From: Trichocoleus sp. FACHB-46
Lineage (GTDB): Bacteria; Cyanobacteriota; Cyanobacteriia; FACHB-46
Length of the DNA stretch: 38,274 nt
Assembly: GCF_014695385.1 (NCBI RefSeq)
Contig: NZ_JACJOD010000084.1
Coordinates: forward strand, 1-38,274
Direction: 5' to 3'
Shown: in pieces, positions 1 through 8,814 of the stretch
Position numbering within the stretch: position 1 is the first letter of the stretch
Layout: each line of letters starts with the position of its first letter
Made by a program: the position numbers and the translations under genes
Notes under the pieces: generated by a model
The model's database searches: none
What the model saw: only the letters and a program-made list of their open reading frames with translations
Told to the model about the DNA's origin: nothing

Positions 1-113
1 GATCTAGTGAATTCTATCGCTTTAAAGCAGTAGGTGGCCAAAAGAGGATTTATCAAGTCTCTTCGACTGGCATTAAACGTTCAGCAAACTACGGGTTAGG
101 AACACAGCCAGGA
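1..113. repeat. Left copy of the 113-bp terminal overlap (circular contig)
   Basis: These bases are identical to the last 113 bases of the window (38162-38274). The reading frame entering from the right end continues in the same phase here. The simplest reading is an assembly overlap of a circular molecule, leaving about 38161 unique bp. Confidence 0.93.
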
Positions 114-3100
114 GATTACACTGTTACACATTTAACTAATCTTCCCATCAATATTCAACAAAGTGTATGGGTTTTAGCCTATAAATGCGTAGGGTATGTT
201 AAAGGAGTTGAATACATTTTTATTAAATATCATACCTTAGGCAATCAATTATTACAAAAAGAATTACAAGATTTTGAAGAGTATTGTCACCCCGTAAAAA
301 CCGAGAGAATATTCCAAGAAATTTTTCTAATGCTTGGATATATCTATCATATTCAAGACATAGCTCTTGATCAATTAAGCCTTAGTAGTTTAGTACCTTT
401 CACCAAGCTGAAATATTTTGAAAGAGATATCTTAGACAAACTGAGATTGCAGGACTCGGAGACTAACTCCTTTAAGTATCTAGAGTTAGTTCAGAACCAT
501 CTATTGATTGAGCAACGATTAGCTCAGCGACGTATTCAACACCAAACTGTAGAACTACTCACGTGGATTGATAGCTTTTTTAGCTGGGCAGATCAAAACC
601 GAGTAAAGCTAGGTGCTGAAAAAGGGTTAGCTATCAGTACGAAGCGTTCTTACATTACATCTCTTATATACATTGCAAAATTTTTATATAAATCGCAAAG
701 TGATTCAAAGGTTTTCAAAGATATTCACTTAATCCAAAAGCTAAAGGAAAAACGCAATCAATTAAAAGTAAGTGAAAAAAAGCAAAAGCAACAAATTTCT
801 ACTCGCTGTTTAGAGTGGGAAGAAGCCGTTGTGATCGTCGAAATGCAGAGAGAGAAAGCAGATTTTAGACATGGCGTACCTCATTTCAAAAAACACGGGA
901 TTTACCCCGTTAAACGTTCATCCAGAAGTATTGCTAGCGAACTGCAGAAAATCATCATTCTATTTTTAATGATATTAATTCCCAGCGATCGGCAGCAGAC
1001 CTATCGACGCCTTCAGTTTCGTCGGTCTATCAGAATCAATGAGATTACAGACGGCGTCTTTCTTCTATGGGGAGACTTTCGAGGCGAGGTTTTTACCCCA
1101 AGAGACCAGATGGCAAATCCAAGCCAAGCTCAATGGTGGCTTGCGGTCTATGACTTCAAAACTGTTGAGCGCTTCGGTCCTTTTTGGTATCCTCTCCCTA
1201 ATCAACAATTCCGTGATGGTAAGACCTTTTATGAATACTTAGAAATGTGGTTCTTTGGCCTAGAAGATATAGCTGACAAGTGGCCCCAATACTACAAGGG
1301 AGACAATGCTCAATGGCAGGGCCATATTGATGAGCAAGGGCAGCGATTAGGTTGGCGAGCTGCTCTAGAACCGAATCACGATTTCGCCTTTTCAATGCGC
1401 AGGACGCAAACTCCTCATGATAAAGATAGCTTTTGTAGCTTGGTAAAGCAGATATTCATAGAATTCACTCCAAGACTAAAGAACGGGGAAATTGTCCCTG
1501 TCACTCCTCACAGTTTTCGGACTATGTTAGCTACTTATACGGCAGGCAGACTAACTGCAGCTGAGGAAGCTAGTATGGCTTACTGTGAGCATCACTCCAT
1601 TGAAAAGCGCCGAACCAGCTACACGCTCTTCAATAACATGCGCCAGATCACTGAAGCCATTAAGGTAATGGATCGCATTAACCAAAGCTTGTTCATAACA
1701 GATGAATTGGTACCTAAAAGGATTCAAGAAGCGAAGGGTGCATTACAGAACTTGTTGCAAGGGAGTAAACCTAGTTCGATCCTCGAAGCTATAGATATCT
1801 ATGGAAGTAGCTGTGATAAAAATAGATTATCAATGTTAAGAACTGCCGTAGAACGATATGGAGTTATTGGATTAGGTGGGCCTAAACCTCGCAAAGGAAA
1901 AAAAACTACAAACGAATCAAAAGATTTTCTAAAAACTATCCCTCTCCAACGACTTAACAATCTTTTAAGTGCTGTAGAGGAAGGTTGCAAGAAGTTGAAA
2001 GTAGATGTTAGGGGTATTAGTAAAAACCGTAGTTACGTCCGAAAGTTTTTAGAGTTTTGTGAAAAGCAAAAGTGGTTAGAGTGTCCAAAGCATACTGCTA
2101 CTTATATGCAAGAAGTCAAAAATTGCCGAGCTTTCAACAAAAAAGTTATTCCAACTGAGGAGAAAATTTCAGGTATTTCCCCAAAAACAGTAAATAATAA
2201 TCATGTGAGTTTAGGTATTTTTGAGTCAGACTTTATTGAAGTAAATGGAGCCAAGATCCTAGCTAATCAAGACTTATGTAACGAACTAGATTCATTTGAA
2301 AATTACGTTATCCATTTAGGTGGTGCTCAGAAAGTTATTTGGAGAGTCAAGCACATTCTTGGGTTTTTACATCGGATTCAAGGAACTCCTTTATCAGACC
2401 TCAGACTAACTAGCTTAGTTCCCTTTGTACAGCTCAATTTCAATGAGAGCAATACCATTTCTTCTCTTAAAATCTTATTTAATCAACAGGAAACCACTTT
2501 CTCGTCAGAAGAACTCGAGAGAGGAATCATTACTCTTGAAGGATTGGCTCAGCAACAGATCCAGAAAAAATCCGAAGACTTAATAAATCTACTTGACTCA
2601 TACTTTGACTGGCTTGATCAAACAACAGTTTCGGAGGAGGGATTAGCTAAAGGTACAAAATTGCTTAGATTAAATTCATTTATCAATGTAGCTAAGTTTC
2701 TCTATCATAATGAAACTTTGCGATCGGATTTTTCAGATATTTTTATTATTAATAAGTTAAAAGAGAAAAGAAGCGAATTTATTCATGACAAGAGGAAGCG
2801 TCAAGCACGTGTTGCAGCTCGATGCATAACTTGGGAAGAAACAATTCAGGTTATTGAGATGCAACGGAAGCAAGCTGATTTACGGCATAACGTTGAAATT
2901 GTTTCCAAAGAACCTGAGAAATTGTATCTTCGACCAAAAAAGCTAACGGCTATTGCTCGTAATCTCGAAAAAACTTTGATCTTGTTGATGCTCGCGCTAA
3001 TCCCCAGTGATCGGCAACAGACCTATCGACGCCTTCAGTTTCGTCGGTCTATCAGAATCAATGAGACTATAGACGGCATCTTTCTTTTATGGGGAGACTT

Positions 3101-3725
3101 TCGAGGTGAGCTTTTCACCCCAAGAGACCAAATGGCAAATCCAAGCCAAGCTCAATGGTGGCTTGCGGTCTATGACTTCAAAACTGCTGAGCGTTTCGGT
3201 CCCTTTTGGTATCCCCTCCCTAATCAACACTTCTGCGATGGTAAGACCTTTTATGAATACCTGGAAATGTGGTTCTTCGGTCTAGAGGATGAAGCTGGCA
3301 AGTGGCCCCAATACTACAGGGGAGACAATGCTCAATGGCAGGGCCATATTGATGAGCAAGGGCAGCGGCTAGGTTGGCGAGCTGCTCTAAAACCAAATCA
3401 TGATTTCGTATTTTGTGGTTTGTACTCTGGGAAAGCTTTGGAGCAATTAGATTTCACACAGCTTGTTGAAAATATTTTTATCAAATTTACTCCTCACCTC
3501 GACAGAGCAGAGGTCGTTCCTGTAACTCCTAACAGTTTCCGAACCATGTTAACTACTTACACGGCAGACAAACTCACGCCTGCTGAAGAGGAAAGTATGG
3601 CTTACTGTGAGCACCACTCTGTGGCAACACGACGTGAGCACTATGTAGTTTCTGACAATATGAGGCAGATTGCTGAGGCGATTAAAGTTATGAATAGAAT
3701 CAACAACAGTCTATTCCTTAGCTGA
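1..3725 (+). CDS. Tandem double tyrosine recombinase, main part (continues from 37738)
   Basis: Residues about 142-1382 of the junction-spanning protein. Two complete recombinase-like units of roughly 690 aa are fused head to tail. Unit 1 carries Arg472 (SDRQQTYRRL), the HSFR box (His645, Arg648), His672 (YCEHHS) and candidate nucleophile Tyr682. Unit 2 carries Arg1146, NSFR (Asn1319 in place of the box-C His, Arg1322), His1346 and Tyr1356. The family call rests on this R, H-x-x-R, H, Y pattern and its spacing. Most single recombinases are 300-450 aa, so each unit has a long extra N-terminal part. The two catalytic halves share a nearly identical 406-bp block (981-1386 and 3003-3408). It could be an integrase, a multimer resolvase or a transposon-type recombinase; the target is unknown. 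It has no HIP1 sites, unlike most of the plasmid. Confidence 0.82.
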   Translation, partial: SSEFYRFKAVGGQKRIYQVSSTGIKRSANYGLGTQPGDYTVTHLTNLPINIQQSVWVLAYKCVGYVKGVEYIFIKYHTLGNQLLQKELQDFEEYCHPVKTERIFQEIFLMLGYIYHIQDIALDQLSLSSLVPFTKLKYFERDILDKLRLQDSETNSFKYLELVQNHLLIEQRLAQRRIQHQTVELLTWIDSFFSWADQNRVKLGAEKGLAISTKRSYITSLIYIAKFLYKSQSDSKVFKDIHLIQKLKEKRNQLKVSEKKQKQQISTRCLEWEEAVVIVEMQREKADFRHGVPHFKKHGIYPVKRSSRSIASELQKIIILFLMILIPSDRQQTYRRLQFRRSIRINEITDGVFLLWGDFRGEVFTPRDQMANPSQAQWWLAVYDFKTVERFGPFWYPLPNQQFRDGKTFYEYLEMWFFGLEDIADKWPQYYKGDNAQWQGHIDEQGQRLGWRAALEPNHDFAFSMRRTQTPHDKDSFCSLVKQIFIEFTPRLKNGEIVPVTPHSFRTMLATYTAGRLTAAEEASMAYCEHHSIEKRRTSYTLFNNMRQITEAIKVMDRINQSLFITDELVPKRIQEAKGALQNLLQGSKPSSILEAIDIYGSSCDKNRLSMLRTAVERYGVIGLGGPKPRKGKKTTNESKDFLKTIPLQRLNNLLSAVEEGCKKLKVDVRGISKNRSYVRKFLEFCEKQKWLECPKHTATYMQEVKNCRAFNKKVIPTEEKISGISPKTVNNNHVSLGIFESDFIEVNGAKILANQDLCNELDSFENYVIHLGGAQKVIWRVKHILGFLHRIQGTPLSDLRLTSLVPFVQLNFNESNTISSLKILFNQQETTFSSEELERGIITLEGLAQQQIQKKSEDLINLLDSYFDWLDQTTVSEEGLAKGTKLLRLNSFINVAKFLYHNETLRSDFSDIFIINKLKEKRSEFIHDKRKRQARVAARCITWEETIQVIEMQRKQADLRHNVEIVSKEPEKLYLRPKKLTAIARNLEKTLILLMLALIPSDRQQTYRRLQFRRSIRINETIDGIFLLWGDFRGELFTPRDQMANPSQAQWWLAVYDFKTAERFGPFWYPLPNQHFCDGKTFYEYLEMWFFGLEDEAGKWPQYYRGDNAQWQGHIDEQGQRLGWRAALKPNHDFVFCGLYSGKALEQLDFTQLVENIFIKFTPHLDRAEVVPVTPNSFRTMLTTYTADKLTPAEEESMAYCEHHSVATRREHYVVSDNMRQIAEAIKVMNRINNSLFLS
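981..1386 (+). repeat. Intragenic repeat, copy 1 (about 92% identical to 3003-3408)
   Basis: Aligned without gaps to 3003-3408 at a fixed offset of 2022 bp, with about 31 differences counted by eye. It includes identical runs of about 48 and 55 bases. It encodes the Arg-I box and the following conserved segment of recombinase unit 1. Confidence 0.85.
3003..3408 (+). repeat. Intragenic repeat, copy 2 (about 92% identical to 981-1386)
   Basis: Second copy of the block, in recombinase unit 2. Sequence outside the block, both upstream and downstream, is much more diverged between the two units, which suggests gene conversion limited to this segment. Confidence 0.85.
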
Positions 3726-3750
3726 TGCTGCCGAAGCCAAGACAGTAACA

Positions 3751-5463
3751 TTAAGTAAAGTAATTCTCTCTAGTGCTACTGAGCGATCGCGTCCTCAACC
3801 GATACAGCAAGCCTATCAATTCATCATCCATAAGCTGGCTTCTGCGCTTACCCTGAAAGTTATCAGCTATGAATTGGTGGGCTTGCTCCACAGTCCAGCC
3901 TAGCCGAGCAATTTGGATTTGAATCCCGATAATCACATCACTAAGGTCATTACAAGCGATTGCAGGAGCTAAAGGCACAGGTTGTGGAAAACTCACTTTT
4001 CCCCTCCCTGGACCCTCCCCACCGGAGTTTATTTGTTTTTCTAAAACACCATCAGCCCCCCCACCCTTCATATAGGCAAAGGTGTGTAATTCCCCTCTAG
4101 GAGATTCTTCTAGCACTTTGGTTGGTTCTGCTGCTGGAGCTGACAATGTGGCTGTAACTGGCTCTGGTGGCTCTATTACATACAATTCGGGATGCCACAG
4201 CTCTTTGTACTTCTGCAAAGTGCTGTGGCTGCACCGTGCCAAAGAGGCGATCGCCTCGGCTCGAGCGGTGGGACGATCGGGTAGCTGTCCTTGTTGGCCC
4301 AGTTCAAGGACAGCTTGTTTGATTCGGGTTTGAGCTTCTTCGGCTCGCTTCTGGTTGAAGTTGACGATGTTGTTAGCAGCATTGGGGAGTCGAAGGGTGC
4401 GATCGCGCTTAGGAGCGGTGCCCAGGGGCCAGTAATAGTTTTCTACAGCGGTAGCCCATTCTTGAGCGCGACGGCTGATTTCGTGCTGGTGTTGGCACCA
4501 CTCTCGATAGCCAAGGCTGTTGATGGCGGTGCGTTCGATGTAATGGGCTAAGGCAGCACCGGAGAGAGATTGGAAGATGACACCGTAGCAGCCGATGGTT
4601 TTGAGCAGGTGGTTCGTTTGTCCGGGTCCTGTCCACCCTTGTTCCATTTCAGTTTCTAGTTCTTGCTGCCAGAGGGTAGTGTTGCTACGGCGGTTGTAGG
4701 AGCGGTATTGATGTTGCTTCTTGGCTGCGGCGATCGCTTGATGCAGTTGCTCTAGGTCTTGGGCTGTTACGGCTTGGTCCCACTGCTGGAAGAAGGAGGA
4801 CAAATCGCTGGCCAGAGGTTGCAGGGTGTCACCGAGGAGAACGGAACCACTGCTGGGTTGCAGGGGCAGGCGATGGGCGTTGTACTCGCTGTATTCTCCG
4901 GCTTTGCTGTAGCGCTTGACGTTGGGGAAGACTTCCAGTTGCCCTGCTTGCAAGGGTAGGTGGTGAGCTTCCAGGCAGTGCTTCAGGGCGACAGCGAGGC
5001 CGAAGGTGGGGACGGCTTCAGGTAGGGGGATGTAGAGATGGAGGCCACCGTTCCAGCTAGAGCGCAGCAAAACGGTTTGGTGAATGCCGATGCTGGCGAG
5101 GGCACCTCGGAGGGTGATGAGGGCTTGGCGATCACGGGTGGGATGATGCAGGCTGAGGGCGTCGAGGTCGATGAGGCCATAGGTGGTGGTGGGACCGAAG
5201 CGGACACCAACGAGCTGAGCAGCATCTTGCCAGTAGGTCCAGAGACTACGGGGTTTGAGGGGGTACTGCGTGAGGGTTTGCCAAGCAGGTTTTTGACTGG
5301 CATCGATGGGGGTGGGAGCGACGATCGCTTGCCAGGGGTAGGGGAAGAGCTGGCACAAGCGCTGGCCTAAAGGTTCGCGGGGCAGGGGTTCTGATAAACG
5401 CTGACGAGCGAGCTTTGGGGCAATCGCCTGACTTCCACAGGCAGGTGTTTGTTTGCGTGGCAT
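3751..5463 (-). CDS. rep: Plasmid replication initiator with AEP primase-like domain
   Basis: Probable replication protein of the plasmid, about 570 aa. From the ATG at 5463 it shows the three archaeo-eukaryotic primase motifs in order: LIDLD (Asp99, Asp101), GGLHLYI (His142) and QLEVFPN (Glu177). A later segment around residues 395-420 (RAEAIASLARCSHSTLQKYK) resembles a helix-turn-helix, and the C-terminal tail is low in complexity before a final helical region. The ATG at 5463 is preferred because AGAGAG lies about 8 bases upstream; the frame extends 23 codons further to a GTG at 5532 that has less support. AEP-type Rep proteins are typical of cyanobacterial plasmids. The gene ends 25 bp from the end of the convergent recombinase gene. 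No separate helicase domain is seen, so host helicase is probably recruited. Confidence 0.75.
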   Translation of the reverse strand: MPRKQTPACGSQAIAPKLARQRLSEPLPREPLGQRLCQLFPYPWQAIVAPTPIDASQKPAWQTLTQYPLKPRSLWTYWQDAAQLVGVRFGPTTTYGLIDLDALSLHHPTRDRQALITLRGALASIGIHQTVLLRSSWNGGLHLYIPLPEAVPTFGLAVALKHCLEAHHLPLQAGQLEVFPNVKRYSKAGEYSEYNAHRLPLQPSSGSVLLGDTLQPLASDLSSFFQQWDQAVTAQDLEQLHQAIAAAKKQHQYRSYNRRSNTTLWQQELETEMEQGWTGPGQTNHLLKTIGCYGVIFQSLSGAALAHYIERTAINSLGYREWCQHQHEISRRAQEWATAVENYYWPLGTAPKRDRTLRLPNAANNIVNFNQKRAEEAQTRIKQAVLELGQQGQLPDRPTARAEAIASLARCSHSTLQKYKELWHPELYVIEPPEPVTATLSAPAAEPTKVLEESPRGELHTFAYMKGGGADGVLEKQINSGGEGPGRGKVSFPQPVPLAPAIACNDLSDVIIGIQIQIARLGWTVEQAHQFIADNFQGKRRSQLMDDELIGLLYRLRTRSLSSTRENYFT

Positions 5464-6095
5464 GATGCAACTCTCTAGTCCGGTGGGGGCAAGGGGACAG
5501 AGAATGCAAAGTGAGTAAGTACGACTGGTCACACTGCTGGTGCAGGTGATAGTGACGAGGGGTATGGCTATGCATGGTCTCTCTGTCCCGAAGTAACGGT
5601 TGGACAGGGAGGGAGCGATCGCGCAGATTGAGAACAGCTAAGTTTTCTCTAAGATTGGCTTGGAAGCCGAGAATTTTTCGTTTTGTTTTGATGCGCTCCA
5701 TCCCTGATGTAGAGAGGAATAGAGAGCCATTTATCAGTAAAAACGGTCCAAGAGGCTTGTCACCTTTTGCGAAATGACCGTAATATAGACACATGGCAGA
5801 GTGGGTGACCTAACTAAGCGCCGGGAAAGCACAGAAGTTAAAGTCCCCTCTATTCCGAACTGATAATAAAAAACCTCCGAACCCCTTCTGTTACCGCAGT
5901 TGGGGTTTTTGGTTTTTAGTATTCATGAGACATCTTTACCTCCTTTTCCGTGACGACACGTTTCGTATCCCTACAGTCACTGGTTTCCTCCGTTTTTAAG
6001 TAACTTGAAGAGTAGTTTACCTGATCCACCCAGCGATCGCCTCTATTTTCAATCCAATGAAAGAAATGAACTGACAGCGATCGCCATCCAGCGCA
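5464..6095. other. Non-coding region upstream of rep (presumed control region, possible origin)
   Basis: About 630 bp between rep and hsdR with no convincing gene. It holds a bidirectional hairpin terminator (5868-5917) and, near hsdR, two copies of CAGCGATCGCC around 6031 and 6077. A minus-strand TATATT element near 5780 could be a rep promoter. No regular iteron array was found, so the origin assignment rests on position alone. An open minus-strand frame to 5794 overlaps rep and looks non-coding. Confidence 0.35.
5868..5917. terminator. Bidirectional hairpin terminator between hsdR and rep
   Basis: Inner stem AACCCC (5880-5885) with GGGGTT (5902-5907), extended outward by an A-rich AAAAAACC (5868-5875) facing GGTTTTT (5911-5917). 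The T tracts on both sides allow termination in either direction. It would stop hsd operon transcription before rep, or end an antisense transcript from the rep leader. Confidence 0.6.
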
Positions 6096-8540
6096 TCATG
6101 CTGCTCCTTCTTGGGCGTACAAGTAAGCTTGGAAACCAATGAAGACGGTTTTAATATCACTCACGCTGCCTAAATCAGCGATCGCATCCCTCAGGTCGTG
6201 ATATTTCAGGTCTAGCAGTTGCGGCAACTTGCCCTGATCGAGTTCACCTACGCCTTCCTTGATGTACTGATCTAGAACAAAGTCTAAAAATTCCTGCTGT
6301 TTGCCAAAATATCGGGAGAAGATCAGGGCTTTGTGGGCGATCACACGCTCGCGACGACTGATCGGGGCTGCTGCATAGGCAATGTAAGCCAGCACGTCAT
6401 ACAAGTCGCTTTTCTCAGCATCAATCAGGCGGCTAATTTCGGTGAGTTGTTCTGTGCCATAGCCTTTTTCTGCCAACCCTTCTAAGAGGGCTTTCCGAGT
6501 GTCTGGACGACTCCAGATTGTGCGTAGCTCGCTCTCGTCTCTAAACAGCTCTGGAATTTCACCAAACAGCCGTTCTACAAATTCGGCTGCGGTCATGGGC
6601 TTGCCATCAGGGCTCCAGAAACTAGTAGAGATTTGATGCTGAAAGGTACGCTCTTTACCGTCAGCTAGCTTGATTTTGATAACTTGAGGGCGACGGGGTG
6701 GTTCTGCGTCTTCATTGCCCTCGGCAAAAGGGCCTGCGCTTAGTGGTTTGTCTTTTCCACTGGCTGATTGCCGAGTTTGCCGTGAGGTAACTTGCACAGG
6801 CTCTTGAGGTTCGCCATCCCATTCAGGGTCGTTGAAGTGTTTGTAGGCTTCGACGAAGTCATAAATGGTGAAGTAGTCTTTGCTTTCAAACAGCCGAGTA
6901 CCGCGACCGATGATTTGCTTAAACTCAATCATGGAATTGATCGGTCGCATCAGGACGACATTGCGAACGTTCCGAGCATCAACCCCGGTCGAAAGCTTTT
7001 GGGACGTGGTGAGAATGGTAGGAATGCTTTTTTCGTTGTCTTGAAAGGTGCTGAGGTGCTGTTCGCCAAGTTTGCCGTCGTTAGCAGTGACACGGACGCA
7101 ATAATTTGGCTCAGTGCTGACTTTCATCTGGTTGATTAAATCGCGCACGGCAAGGGCGTGGTCTTGGGTGGCGCAGAAAACCAAGGTCTTTTGATTTTGG
7201 TCGATCGCTTCCATAAACAACTGCACTCGGTAGCGTTCGCGATCGGCAATCTCGATGATGCGGTTGAAGTCGGCTTCGGTGTAGACTTTGCCCTCGTCAA
7301 TCGCTCCTTCAATCAGTTCGTCCTCGGTGCTGTAGATGTATTCATCTAGGGTTGTATCGATCTGCGTGACTTTGAAGGGAGTAAGGAAGCCATCGTTGAT
7401 GCCGTCTTTGAGGGCATAGGTGTAGACCGGATCGCCAAAATAGGCGTAGGTATCGGCGTTGTTCGCACGTCGGGGGGTGGCGGTGAGACCTAGCTGTACC
7501 GCTGGCGAGAAATATTCCAGGATGTCGCGCCAAGTGCTTTCGTCGCTGGCTCCGCCCCGGTGGCATTCATCAATGATGATGAAGTCGAAGAAGTCGGGGG
7601 GGTAGTCGCCGAAGTTGGGAACGGGGTTGCCTGCCGCGTCTTGTCCAGCCATGAAGGTCTGGAAAATGGTGAAGAAGACGCTGCCGTTTTTGGGTACTCT
7701 GCCCCGTTTCTTGATGATTTCGGGGTCGATTCGCACCAGGGCATCATCGGGGAAGGCAGAGAAGGCGTTGTAGGCTTGATTGGCGAGAATATTGCGGTCT
7801 GCCAAAAACAAAATGCGAGGTCGACGGGTGGGTTGGCGGCTGAGATTCCAGCGGCTTTGAAACAGTTTCCAGCTAATTTGGAAGGCGACGAGGGTTTTGC
7901 CTGTCCCAGTTGCCATTGTCAGCAAAATGCGGTCGTGCCCCTCTGCAATGGCTTCTAAAACATGTTTGATGGCATTGTGCTGATAGTAACGGGTTTCCCA
8001 AGTGCCGCTACGGGTTTCAAAGGGAATATCGGCAAAGCGATCCCGCCATTCATTGGCTTCGCTAAAGGTGTCATTCCACAAATCGTCCGGGCTGGGATAT
8101 TGGCTGATGTAGCCTTCTGCCCCAGTACGCATATCAATCTGGTAGATGCTGTCGCCGTTGGTGGAGTAGGCGAACCGGATTTCTAGTTTCTCAGCATACT
8201 TTTTAGCCTGCCCAACGCCTTCGGTGCCCAGTGCACTGCGCTTTTTAGCCTCGATGACCGCCAATTTTTCACCACGATAGACTAGCACATAATCTGCGAT
8301 ATCTGGTTGAGCGCGTTTACCACCACCCACCAAACGACCAGGAGCGATAACCTCCCGGCGAATACGGCTACCTTCCACGACCCCCCAGCCTACATTTTTT
8401 AAGGCAGGATCAATCAGTTCGGCGCGGGTCTCAGCTTCATTCACGTAGGGTTGTTGATAGCGCTTAGCTTTGGATAGGTCAAGTGCGTGAATAATGTCTT
8501 CACCCGCATCAAATCTTCGGTCAAATTCTTCAGCTTTCAT
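6096..8540 (-). CDS. hsdR: Type I restriction enzyme, R (endonuclease/translocase) subunit
   Basis: Restriction and DNA-translocation subunit of the HsdRMS complex, 814 aa, resembling the EcoEI-type R proteins. The N-terminal PD-(D/E)xK nuclease site is visible as PDIADY (Asp80) and IEAKK (Glu97, Lys99). A superfamily 2 motor follows: Walker A MATGTGKT (209-216), DECH box (324-327), LGLTATPRR (about 353-361) and a second RecA-like domain with IIGRGTRLF. A C-terminal helical region completes the protein. It is the last gene of the hsd operon and its ATG lies inside the end of brnT (11-nt overlap), implying translational coupling. All key motifs are intact, so it looks functional. Confidence 0.93.
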   Translation of the reverse strand: MKAEEFDRRFDAGEDIIHALDLSKAKRYQQPYVNEAETRAELIDPALKNVGWGVVEGSRIRREVIAPGRLVGGGKRAQPDIADYVLVYRGEKLAVIEAKKRSALGTEGVGQAKKYAEKLEIRFAYSTNGDSIYQIDMRTGAEGYISQYPSPDDLWNDTFSEANEWRDRFADIPFETRSGTWETRYYQHNAIKHVLEAIAEGHDRILLTMATGTGKTLVAFQISWKLFQSRWNLSRQPTRRPRILFLADRNILANQAYNAFSAFPDDALVRIDPEIIKKRGRVPKNGSVFFTIFQTFMAGQDAAGNPVPNFGDYPPDFFDFIIIDECHRGGASDESTWRDILEYFSPAVQLGLTATPRRANNADTYAYFGDPVYTYALKDGINDGFLTPFKVTQIDTTLDEYIYSTEDELIEGAIDEGKVYTEADFNRIIEIADRERYRVQLFMEAIDQNQKTLVFCATQDHALAVRDLINQMKVSTEPNYCVRVTANDGKLGEQHLSTFQDNEKSIPTILTTSQKLSTGVDARNVRNVVLMRPINSMIEFKQIIGRGTRLFESKDYFTIYDFVEAYKHFNDPEWDGEPQEPVQVTSRQTRQSASGKDKPLSAGPFAEGNEDAEPPRRPQVIKIKLADGKERTFQHQISTSFWSPDGKPMTAAEFVERLFGEIPELFRDESELRTIWSRPDTRKALLEGLAEKGYGTEQLTEISRLIDAEKSDLYDVLAYIAYAAAPISRRERVIAHKALIFSRYFGKQQEFLDFVLDQYIKEGVGELDQGKLPQLLDLKYHDLRDAIADLGSVSDIKTVFIGFQAYLYAQEGAA

Positions 8541-8787
8541 ACAGGGAAACCTCTTCTATGCGCGATCGACGGACGGAGATAATCCGAATGTTCTGATCCC
8601 GGTAGGTGATGACCGCTGACCAATGCTTGTTTTCTATCTTACCTACGATCAAAAACCTTAGCTCGTCCTGGGTTCTAGCGGGAATTTCTATCAGGTTGGG
8701 GTCATTCCATAGCTTTTGTGCTTCCACAAAATCAATCCCGTGTTTGGTGAGGTTGGATTGACTCTTCTTTTCGTCATATTCAAACAC
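8530..8787 (-). CDS. brnT: BrnT-family ribonuclease toxin without a BrnA partner
   Basis: An 85-aa protein with the BrnT (DUF497) pattern: it opens FEYDEKKSQSNLTKHGIDF, has a central beta-sheet core and ends with IRIISVRRSRIEEVSLYES. Family members are RelE-like toxins that block translation by RNA cleavage and are neutralised by BrnA, which normally overlaps the 3' end of brnT. Here that position is taken by hsdR (overlap 8530-8540), and no BrnA-like gene exists in the window. The GTG at 8787 is chosen because it begins exactly at the conserved FEYD start; no clear ribosome binding site precedes it. It could be an orphan toxin, a toxin antagonised by a chromosomal BrnA, or a repurposed RM accessory. 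Confidence 0.85.
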   Translation of the reverse strand: MFEYDEKKSQSNLTKHGIDFVEAQKLWNDPNLIEIPARTQDELRFLIVGKIENKHWSAVITYRDQNIRIISVRRSRIEEVSLYES

Positions 8788-8814
8788 GGTTATGTTTGTT
8801 CATAATGGATCATC

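Noticed and set aside
1-113. Terminal direct repeat of a phage genome
   Set aside because: No phage structural or packaging genes are present, and the reading frame is continuous across the joined ends; an assembly overlap of a circle is simpler.
330-3725. A stand-alone 1131-aa gene starting at ATG 330
   Set aside because: The frame is open upstream to base 3 and joins the right end in phase to an ATG at 37738, and the missing part matches the start of the second repeat unit.
5246-5794. A 182-codon minus-strand frame overlapping the start of rep
   Set aside because: It overlaps rep in another frame, shows Pro/His/Arg-rich shadow composition and has no recognised motif.
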